This document shows positions 32,900-47,354 of a stretch of 64,000 nucleotides of DNA, piece after piece (positions within the stretch are counted from its first letter, which is position 1; each line of letters opens with the position of its first letter). The translations under genes and the position numbers were made by a program. This DNA is from Balanoglossus misakiensis (taxonomy: Eukaryota; Hemichordata), in contig CM082590.2 of the NCBI GenBank assembly GCA_040954595.2, forward strand, positions 7,502,001 to 7,566,000, read 5' to 3'. The notes beneath the pieces are model-generated. The model made no database searches and was not told the DNA's origin. It worked only from the letters and a program-made list of their open reading frames with translations.

Positions 32900-34322
32900 T
32901 TACAGAATTACACATGGAGACTGGCTGTCGGTCAACTCTTCCACATTGCCACCTTTGTAGTCCTGCAGTGCCATGACAACCTGTACAGAGAGAAAAGAGC
33001 GGGAAAACAGAGATTAAGAAAACTCATTGTCGTATACTAACTACAATTTTTATTGGGATATAATTTCGAGGTTTTGATGTCTGGGACAAAATCACAAAAT
33101 TAGTCCAAATCCATTGTTTTTTATGGTAAGGTTAGACCTCTAAAGAGGGAACTTGAGGTGAAAGGGTTAAAGGGACAAAGTCTCTCTCTCTCTGCCCTTT
33201 TTCCATTACTAATGTTTGATACAAGACACCGTGTATGTTTTTCTACATGTGGATATATAAGTGAATCAATATTCAAGAGAGAGACTTTGTCCATTTAATG
33301 GACCATCACACATCATACCTGTTTGCTGTGTGGAAAACCACCAGTCTTCAGTTTGGAGAAGAGCGATTTTCCATCGACGCTGACCTCAAAGGAACCTGAA
33401 AAAAAGATGGCAGTATTTTGTCGGTCCAATATCATTCTCAAAAGCCATGGGAGGTGTACGAAAGTGAAAATGTTACAATGATGCCAACTTACCACTCCTT
33501 CCGACCTGCCCGGTCACCTCCGCACCGGGAACTGCGTTCTGGATCTCAGATGCCAGTTCCTGGTAGCGGGGATAGTACCCTCATCCACCACTGAAATAAA
33601 TAAGACACAGAGCATCAGATACCACATGCATGCACAACTACTGTAAAACACTTTATTTTCGCGAGCAATACATTTTCGCGAAATACGCGAGAGCCAAAAT
33701 AACGTGAAAATAAAAAGTCGCGTAAATTTATTTTGAAGATAACGATGCAGTGAATGAAATAAGAGAACGCGAAAATTAATACTCGCGAAACAGTGGCCTC
33801 TCTCGATATCGCGAAAAAATTTAACTCGCGAAAAATAAAGTGTTTTACAGTATCTCTTTTGTATACCTAATTCTGTGAAATCCTCATATGGGACCACAGT
33901 GTCCTTGGCGCTATGTTTTATACATGAAAAAATACCAAGCAGAATTCAACAACCCGTTCAAAAGTCATGTGACCAACACGAGACACTGGTACTACTACTT
34001 GTCATGGTTGTTACTATGGTTACACCTATGCGTGGCTGGCTGCGTGCACTGCAGGCTTGCGATTGTTTTAATTGACAGACGTTATGTTCCCTTGTTTTAA
34101 TTTCTGTTCATTGCGAAGTTATGAAACCATAAAGGGGGGTTAGGTACTACATGATGTAGATAGTCTGAAAAATGATAACCCGGAAATGGTAAAATTGCCA
34201 AGTCATTACTAAATTAATTACGATATTAGTAAGCTATGCAGACACGCTAAACTCTCAAAATTCAGCTGACAATGATGTGTGGATACTCACCAATATTCTA
34301 TATATACTTTCGCAGAAGCCAT
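32900..34322 (-). CDS. MIEN1: MIEN1/Rdx12-like selenoprotein, paralogue A
   Basis: Exons on the minus strand are 34291-34322, 33493-33590, 33319-33395 and 32900-32980, giving 95 residues with TGA at 33,581-33,583 read as selenocysteine. The motif C-G-G-U is at 11-14 after strand SAKVYIEY. Next come YYPRYQELASEIQNAVPGAEV, an SFEVSVDGKSLFSKL hairpin, GGFPHSK and a C terminus SPCVIL. Human MIEN1 ends PPCVIL and shares YLELAS, LVFSKL and GGFP in the same order, which separates this protein from plain selenoprotein W. MIEN1 is a small prenylated, membrane-associated redox-type protein. Coding exons match paralogue B in length (98/77/81), so the pair arose by whole-gene tandem duplication. Introns contain family C (33,639) and family A/B elements (33,098-33,299). 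Confidence 0.93.
33098..33170. mobile_element. MITE family A, left-truncated, abutting family B
   Basis: AGTCCAAATCCATTGTTTTT to GGTGAAAGGGTTAA. Its terminal TTAA (33,167-33,170) is also the first TTAA of a family B element. Confidence 0.8.
33167..33299. mobile_element. MITE family B, internally deleted
   Basis: TTAAAGGGACAAAGTCTCTC at the left and AGAGACTTTGTCCATTTAA at the right. About 230 bases of the interior, including the central palindrome, are missing. Confidence 0.85.
33581..33583 (-). other. Selenocysteine TGA codon, MIEN1-like paralogue A
   Basis: TGA follows TGT-GGT-GGA and precedes GGG-TAC-TAT on the minus strand. The downstream frame is conserved through three exons and ends in the CVIL box. 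Confidence 0.94.
33639..33852. mobile_element. MITE family C, near-complete
   Basis: TACTGTAAAACACTTTATTT and AAGTGTTTTACAGTA bound a well-preserved copy in intron 1 of the MIEN1-like gene A. Confidence 0.9.
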
Positions 34323-37300
34323 GATTCTTGACGCCGATAAAATGAATAAAAGTAAAGGTATTGTAACTAGACCGGTAATTGCTGTATTTGTACAATGACC
34401 GTGGTTGACCCTATAGAGTTTGGTGGTTGTTATTACATTCCTCCAATTCAAGTCATCTCAATGTTCCAGTTCCAACGTTGAGTGTGCTGTACTATATAGT
34501 GAGGTCACAGCCAGGGTCACAGCGTACTTCTTCGCCTTGGAATATAATTTTAAACGCATGTTTCAGCAGGAATGGTAAACATATTTAAAAGCATTCTTAT
34601 CTTGTTAACATGATAGTTGTTTGTATATATAAACTGGATTAAACTTGACCCTCCACACACCAGGCCGTCTACACATGATACGTGGACAAACTTCTACAGA
34701 CTATAATATATTTCGAAGAGATCCGCACATACCATAGATATGCGCCAAAATAGTTTATTACATGCATATTACATTCAAGGGGGGTTATTTTTTGCAATTC
34801 ATGCATTTCTCGAGAATGTTGTGTATCCGTCTACGTTTTGAAACCTTTTCATCGAGAATACGGCATAAGCATACACCGCTTTAACAGACGTGCGTCCTTA
34901 CGATGTCTTTTGATCAAATTTTACTGAAAATTAAAGCGGCTTTTTCGTCTTGTGAACGCGTCTTCCAACTTTACTTTTACGGGGATGGCCATTTGTTCGT
35001 CGAGACGTTTGGCCTACATCCAGTACAGCAGTTCACAGGTTTGCGAAACATAAATTTTATTCTGTATGGCGTCGACGCAGAGCGGCGCGCTAGCTCACAC
35101 GCGAAGTGAAATCCGTGAGGCGAGTAGGCGGTCCCTCTGAGCTCCGAGAAGAACTTTGCTCCGGACAGTCACAAATTTTCTGCCAAAATTCCACCGACGG
35201 CGTTTTCACAACCCGAAGAGGCGTGGTGTGTTTGTAAGCTTGCGACAGGTGAGTCACGCGTATGGGATAACACGGTCCGTGGAGATGCAGTTAAGTTAGG
35301 AACCGGCAAATTAAGTTACACTGCACTATAATAGTATAAAGCGTTCTGGAACACCCCTCCCTGCATAACTGTATGATGTAATGCGAGTTAAGGGTCATAG
35401 CGATGACATGACCGCTTTAATCTCAGCCGAGGTCAAACGCCGAACTACTTCTGTCAACATATCCCGTCACGTCAACTTTTATACACAGCGGAGTATATAG
35501 TCATTCATTCACTATTTGCGTGTGCGTGAGTGACATAATTATAATACAAACAGTAAATTTGCAAGTAACTGTCGGCTAACGGGACGTGTTTATCGCCAGC
35601 ATAGGCTACAAGCAAGTCAGGTGTAACATTGTAGAATATGGCGGTGTATTTTTTGTGTATTTGACCTCCAAATTAACTGCCTACAGACCTTGCATAGGCT
35701 TTTAACGTCCCCTGTGAAATTGACAACGTCTGACCATATGCTGTGTACGCGTACGAGTCCACAAACCCGGAAGTAACAAAATGCGCGTTTTTTTCGACAC
35801 GCGAAGTACAATCATGGATAGACGCAGTGAGCGACCAGTTGCTACCTAGTTAAGTCGACCAAGATTTCGATCTATGTGCCCATGTTAGCTTATATAAGAG
35901 TTTTTGTGTTGTCTTGTACCGTGAATACCAGAATCTGATAAAATGGTTGTTTTTGCAAACTGCAAAGTTGGTTGACTTAGCCCTAGATTGGAGAGTTCGC
36001 GACCTCTACTTCAGTTACTTCAGGTAGAAAAGTTCATTGAAACTTGAAAGGGTTTTGTTTGCATAGAAAGAACCAAGAGAAAATGTGAGATTGACAGATC
36101 AACCCCAGCGATGGACGAAAGGGAACTTTTGGAGAGAGAGAAAGAGAGATGAGAGAGAGACAGAGGGATGGAGGGAGAGAGATGAGAGAGAGTTGAGAGC
36201 GAGAAAAGATGACGGGGGGGGGGGGGTCGCAAACGAACCACGACGCGACGACCCGCCAAAACAATTATAATGCAATTATTTTTTGGATGAAATCCAATTT
36301 TCTAAAAAAACTGCGAAAACAATGAAGAAGTTTGTGATTTCGGGTATAAGCATCAAGTTGCGCGATTAGGAAATTACAAATACCGGAGAAATTACAATAA
36401 ATATTACATCAGGCTGTCTCGTGGCTACGTGTAATTAGTTGTTCTGGATTCAGGACATCGGCTGTGCACTCGGGGTCAATGCTCTTTTTTTCCCGGGACG
36501 GCGAGCAACCCTGCCCTGGACTGACATGATATTCGAACCGCTTGCACTGACATGAGGTGACAAACACGTGTGACTGGGATTTTTTTTATCGCAGGCTTTT
36601 TCTGTTTGAGTGCAACTGCACCGACTCCAGGAATGGGCGTTTAAGTTTGAAGGATGCGGACCTATAAATCTTTAATTGGATTTTATCCACCATATAATTT
36701 AATTAGCATCGCACGGAAATCCGATCATGTACGTGGATCTTTATAAATATAATGCATCTACCAGGCATGTAGTCGTTTTAGTTGGCGTGATATTGAACAA
36801 GGTTTATCGCGTTTATATAGACGACCATTTTCTGCATATGTTATCAACCTGGGCACAGTTTGCTCTAAGCTGAGCCCATAACATTGTCAGGGGATGGGTC
36901 CGGCCAGCGCGTCCACGCGTCTGTCCCGAATGTCGGACACACGTGCGTTGCGCGCGATGATTACTGAAAACCGCGTGTTAAAATTCAGAAATGTACATAG
37001 GCCATCTGATAAAAACTGTTTGGTTCACGTACGTAGTTTTGTGAGTCCCAAATGTAAGCGGTATCTATTGCGCTGGGTCAGTGTGACCGGTTGACCTCCA
37101 CGAGATCAAGATGACATCAATGACCCTGAACTTCTCACGTACATGTGCGCGTCCATGGTTAGGAATTGAGGCTTGTATACGTGACCAAAAGACCACCTTA
37201 TGATCTCACATGGATCAATTCTGTCCCTTTCTGGAGCTCGTAAAAAAACTCCCGAACAGCAGTCTTTTGGGGAAAAACCCCGGGGGGAGGGAGGGAGTGC

Positions 37301-39617
37301 CCCTTGCCCTTAAGAGGAGGGAGAGGGGTCTGGCACAGTACGGACGTGATGTGGAGAAATCAGATGTCCGTGAACGTGGCAACCTTGACCGTGCACGTGG
37401 TTCCCATAACCGTATGTCATAGCTGGATTCAATGACGTCACGGTGACGTCATTTCTCTTAACAAAACAAAAAATACGAGTTGCATTTTTCCTAAAATAAT
37501 AGTTGCACATGAAATATACATGTATAACTGTGCTTATTTGAAATACACAACTGACATAGGCCTACATTTATTATTCGTCAGCTCATCATGACGTACATGT
37601 GATTGTATCTCTTGAACCTTGGATGATAGGCCACGAGAAAAATAATAATTGTTATCAATTTGGCGGGTAGATGACATCTCCCCAATCAGAAGCGCTCTCA
37701 TGGCTCTTGTGGGTTTGACAGTAGACGGCATATGTTAATTGTAACCACAAGTCTCATAGTCAAACGACAGATAGTGGCCTCAGACTTAAGTGTTAGGGAA
37801 CACACTGATTTGCAGTTACACGGAATTTGTAAGGTAGGATTTGAAATCATGACAGCTGTCAAAGTTGTAATAAGCATCTCTAGCGCGTTAGGTAGACCAC
37901 GTTCAGATAAACAACGCGTTGCTTTTGACCTTGGGGATTCACCGACTGTATATGACCCCCACGCTCAAACATATGGTCACGCCGCCCGCCCGGTGTAGGG
38001 GGTCACTGTGTATTAACACCGTGACCCCAGGTGACGTTTAAGCTACGCTTATATATCCCGATAGATGACCCACGCGTCCTACATACATACATACATACAC
38101 ATATCGGTCTGTAACTGTGTCATGACTGGGGATGATGTAATCACTCATTCTCAACGCAGAAATAACACATTTTTCTCGTCAACCGACACTTATATTGGTG
38201 GAAAATACGTAGAGAACGTTGTAAGTATTTATTCAGTTGACTTGACCATGACAGAGTAGGCAAATCCTTAATAGTGAGCCATTTTTTTTCTCTCGTATGC
38301 AAATTGCAATGGACATTTTCCATGAAATACACATTTCGAGGACTGACAACGTCAGACGCAAAGGGTGAGCACTATTTTCATGTATGATATTGACATTCAC
38401 AATGCAAGCTACGATTATTTAAAACTCGGCCATGATAATATGACATGCGTTTGTCGTTTGTAGGTGTGTATCTTAATGGCTTTTTTATCTCGTCCGGAAG
38501 TGAAACTGCGCTCAAAAGACTTGACACGTGGCATAGCACATTTCTGTTTTAGTACAGCTTATTGGCTATCCCAAAACTCAATACTGTGCGCGCTGAAAAA
38601 AATGATATTTTCAGGTGAAAATCGCCCAGGTTTAAATTGTGTATGTGGTTGCGTCGCCTTAGCAACTTTTCCCAAAATAACATGGTGAATTGTGCATGTC
38701 GTCTGCAACCAGTCTGTGTCGCGTTTACGTGCAATGCATTGTTGAACCGGTCAAATAACTGCTAGTATCATAATATATTTATCGCATATTTTAACATTCA
38801 ATGTGATATTTAGCTGTTTTATTTACATATTCAAGTTAACCTAGTCAATCACATAGTTTTAGTCAACATGCTGGGATACACACATGTCCGTACTTTGACA
38901 CAAGCTGCGCGACCTTAGGTAACCCACGGTCACTCCACACATAACCTCGACAAACGCGTGATAGCATTGTGAAAAAAATACCGGATCGCTTTCCAAGTCA
39001 GAGAGATTCTTACACCGACGTTTAGTGAGTTTATTCATTTAAGGTAGGGTTGTTTTATGTTTGGATAATATGCGATACAGGCGTTGCATTTGTGTGGACG
39101 ATTTTGCGGTCTAGGATTTCCGAATAGCCTTCAATTCAAACTGATATGCATATGACTTTTACGTTGAGTGACAATGACCTACAGCCCCCCCCCCCTGTGT
39201 CACGGTGACTCAACAAATGTGTACTAGAAACAGGCGGCTCACAAAGCCCCCTCCCCTCCCTACCTCGCGCAGTAGGGACCCCCCCCCCCCGAAACCAACA
39301 CGTTGTCCTGAAACGAACCCAACATTTCGTGTAGTAATACCCGGAAGTCATGACCTATTTACATTGCATTGACTTACTTCATGCGTACATATGCACCGTG
39401 CGCGAATTTCATCAGAAATTCTAGTAATTTGGTTCATTTGAGGGTGTTTCAAACTTGACAGTCGTTTTATGTCCAGTTTTATCCTTATAGTTTTGTTTTG
39501 ACAACTGAATCAATTTTCTTTTAGTTGTTTGAGTATGGAGACAGCAAAGCCCCTTGTCAAGACAGAAGTTGATTTGGAGACGGAAATCAGTGATATTTCT
39601 TTCTTCTTTTCTTCCAG
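34323..39617. other. Intergenic and probable SQOR 5' region
   Basis: The left part (34,323-34,550) is the likely promoter of the MIEN1-like gene A. Between about 34,900 and 35,260 the sequence is CpG-richer and ends TTGCGACAG|GTGAGT at 35,248, a perfect donor that could close a noncoding first exon of SQOR. No protein was recognised in 35,250-39,617. Purine runs near 36,110-36,240 and a poly-G run at about 36,213 are low-complexity. Confidence 0.45.
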
Positions 39618-39657
39618 ATAGTCGGAGTAATAATCTAATTTGCTCCACCAGTGAGAA

Positions 39658-44139
<4,482 letters not shown>

Positions 44140-44588
44140 ATAATCGGTGGTGTTATAGCTTCATAAGCTGTCCATTTTCACTATTTTTTAGTATTTTTGT
44201 TTTGTGTATCTACTGCAGTTTCTTGTTCAAATCCCTGAAGCATGATGAAATGCTGAGGAATCAGATTTTTAACACAACCTATATGTGTATAGTCAGCATT
44301 GTTATTGTGCGAAATTTGAATTCAGGTCCAGACTAGAATTCATTTGTCAACAATAACAGTGGTTGTTACGCACAAACAGGCTATGCTGACAAGTGGAGTA
44401 CTGGGTATATTAGCATGCTGTTTTGAGTAGAACAAGAAATTGTATTTGGTACACTGAATAAAAATACTGAAAATTAAGCCAAATGATCCAGTAATGTCTC
44501 TTTAACGACATTTGCATATCATTTAGACGCACAGTTCTGCCTTACTTGATTGGACTTTTGACGACTTTACTAGACATTTTCAAGAATG

Positions 44589-44953
44589 TTAAAGGGACAA
44601 AGTCTCTCTCTCTCTCGCTGCCCTTTTTCCATTAATTATGTTTGACACATTAAGACACCGTTTGTTATTCTTCATGTGGATATATGAGAATCAACATTCG
44701 ACCACACACAATTTCCACCCCACTTGCAGACACGAGAGAGATAAACTCGCCAAAATGAATAATTGGTGTCGGTACGTACCATTTATTCATTTTAGCGAGA
44801 TTTTTACTCTCATATCCTACAAACGGGATGGAAGTTGTGTGTGGTCAAACATTGATTCACTATATATCCACATGTAGAATAACATAAACAGTGTCTTGTA
44901 TCAAACATAATTAATAGAAGAGGGGCAGCAAGAGAGAGACTTTGTCCCTTTAA
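44589..44953. mobile_element. MITE family B, complete (365 bp)
   Basis: It runs from TTAAAGGGACAAAGTCTCTC to GAGAGACTTTGTCCCTTTAA. The two halves are nearly complementary: CACACAATTTCCACCCC pairs with GGGATGGAAGTTGTGTG, and ATTCATTTTAGCGAG pairs with CTCGCCAAAATGAAT. TTAA at each end suggests mobilisation by a TTAA-specific (piggyBac-like) transposase. Confidence 0.92.
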
Positions 44954-45482
44954 GATTTTTTGAAATTATACATGTATTTGTAATTTAGGATGTAAAACTC
45001 TTTGACAGAAGAGTTAAGTTATTTTTTGAAATGTTGAAATTTTTTCTAGACAAACTCGTGTCAGATAATTCAGATGCCTTCATGACAGATTATTTAGACT
45101 GATGATAATTCCTTCCTCTTCCTATTTTTCTGAAATATGGATGCAGTTTATGATACATCATTTTAAACAACGGTTCGAACCAAAATGTCACTGTCATTTT
45201 TGCAGTGGACATCCAGCAATTTTTGTATTGTATGACAACTTATACTTTATTTGCAAATGGAAGTTCTAAAATTCCCCGTGTTTATCATGTATTTTGCTGT
45301 ATTTTGTTGTTTATTTCGTCAGAACTGTAATACAGTATTACAATTTGCTAAAGATACATGTGCCTTTAAGGTATACAGTTACTGCTCATTTACATATCCC
45401 TGTATCGAGCAGTGAAAAATAGATGATGGACTCCCTGGGTTTTTTTTGTCTTAGTTTTTAAAAAGAATTTTTCTGAAAACCT

Positions 45483-45836
45483 GTCCTCTCGCTGTGCCCC
45501 TTTTTCATTAATTATGTTTGATACAAGACACCGTTTATGTTATTCTACATATGGATATATAGTGAATCAATGTTCGACCACACACAACTTCCATCCCGCT
45601 TGTCGACACGAGAGTGAAAAACTCGCCAAAATGAATAATCGGTCTCTACCATTTATTTATTTTGGGCGAGATTTTTACTCTCATATCTTACAAATAGGAT
45701 GGAAGTTGCGTGTGGTTAAACGTTGATTCACTATATATCTACATATATATCTACATGTAGAATGACATAAACGGTGTCTTGTATCAAACAATAATGGAAA
45801 AAGGGCAGCGAGAGAGAGAGACTTTGTCTCTTTAAG
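45483..45836. mobile_element. MITE family B, left end degraded
   Basis: CTCTCGCTGTGCCCCTTTTT at the left has lost the terminal TTAAAGGGACAA. The right end GAGAGACTTTGTCTCTTTAA is nearly intact. Confidence 0.85.
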
Positions 45837-45945
45837 TTCTGATGTGTTAATGTATACTTTGAATTTAATGATGATGATGATAAAACTACAAATGTCAATA
45901 AAATCAATTTAATTGATCCAAGGCGTTATTATTCATTTTGTTGTG

Positions 45946-46003
45946 TTTTGATGATCTAGCCAAGACAGGTGGGAGTGGAACCACCTGGGCTAGATCATCA
46001 AAA
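45946..46003. other. Strong hairpin of unknown role
   Basis: TTTTGATGATCTAGCC pairs perfectly with GGCTAGATCATCAAAA, and inside it CAGGTGG pairs with CCACCTG around a short loop GAGTGGAA, with only AAGA unpaired. It matches none of the MITE families here and has no tail of T or A typical of terminators. Confidence 0.8.
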
Positions 46004-46955
46004 CTGGTAAAGCTACCGTAGAGGGCGTCTTCCAGGATATAAGAGGGTGCAAGCAATCGACGCTTTCCGAACAGATCCAAACAGAAAGTAAGTGTTTTCT
46101 TGCTACAGTCTCCCGTAATTCTTGACATTTATGGAAATTTAAAGCACGAGGGATCATTTGAATGGAATTATTTAACATCTTTGCGCCAAAATAATAATTT
46201 AAATGGTAAATCTGCTAATTCCGGCTGTTCAGGGGTCACCTAAGGTCACTCTTAGTAGCCATTTTAGTACACGTAGCTATTTCCTTGTAGCAAAATAGGG
46301 ATAAGGAAAACACACATTGGGATAGAAGACAAATAGTATCATTCTTAGTATCTTGGGTTGTTCAGCTAAATTCACAGACTAGACTGGTATCATGATAATA
46401 TCTGAAAAGAGTTGAAATTTGTGTTCGAACTCATTACACTTCACTTGCTCTCAGACGAATATATGGGTCGGGGAACCAGACTATCTCTCCGACACGCAGT
46501 GGCAGTTCCATAGCCCTAAGAGTCTAGTATCTAGCTGTATTTCGTCCGCTTGGAAGAAAAGTGGACAAATTATGGCTAGATACTAGACTACATAGCCCTA
46601 TACCACTAAATTATGTTGAGTTCACACAGTCCATGCAGCTGTGGGTGTGGCCCGATTTCAGACAGACAGCAACTATTCGAAAGGTCCTGGGCTGTTGAGT
46701 GAGAGACCATTCAAGTACACAGGTCTTAATCTACCTTTGATATAATACCAAATTTACTAGAGTCACCTATCACCATGGAGACAGGACCTTTGACACAGCT
46801 TTAAAGCCACTCGATCGCGTGAGCAGGCAGCTGAATTCAAACACCTCATAAGGTCATACATTGTATTACATGTATGATGGTTGTTGTTTGTTTTTTGTTT
46901 GTTTTTTGTTAAATACATGTATTTATTTCGTTATTGCTATGACAACGCAGAGAAT

Positions 46956-47059
46956 GCCTACTGAACCTGTGCCTATGATTGAGCCAATATAATGAGCCAA
47001 TTTTTATGCCTACTGAACCTGTGCCTATGATTGAGCCAATATAATGAGCCAATTTTTCT
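46956..47059. repeat. 52-bp direct tandem duplication
   Basis: GCCTACTGAACCTGTGCCTA starts at 46,956 and 47,008. The two 52-base copies appear identical, so the duplication is recent. Confidence 0.95.
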
Positions 47060-47354
47060 GTTCAAAGAATGTCCTTATTTGACCGAGATCCATATACATT
47101 GTAGACCTTATGCGAGGTCATCATTAATGTGATATGCTAATCTGTTTGCTTCTGGGTTCCTGGACATATATGTTACAGACACATGTTCAACACCATTTTT
47201 TTGTTTTTGTTTTGTAGTAAATGCACTACCAGAGGTATCCGCCAATAGAGTTTAAGGACACTGAATTTGATGTATGTGTGAACATAGCTCCTGGTATTTA
47301 ACACTATAGACAGATAACACGTACAACAGTACATTCTCAAACACAAAAGGTAAA

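Larger units (their letters stand above)
44140..47354. other. SQOR 3' region and region upstream of the HEPN gene
   Basis: The SQOR 3' end is probably near the AATAAA at 44,457. The interval then carries two family B MITEs, a long hairpin at 45,946-46,003 and a 52-bp direct duplication at 46,956-47,059. An acceptor TTTTGTAG at about 47,218 probably begins the leader of the HEPN gene. Confidence 0.5.

Noticed and set aside
33581-33583. In-frame TGA as a nonsense mutation making a pseudogene
   Set aside because: The TGA is at the known Sec position, is present in both paralogues, the frame beyond it is conserved through three exons, and each gene has a SECIS.
45172-45190. GGTTCGAACC resembling a tRNA T-loop
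   Set aside because: No acceptor stem, D arm or A box could be placed around it.
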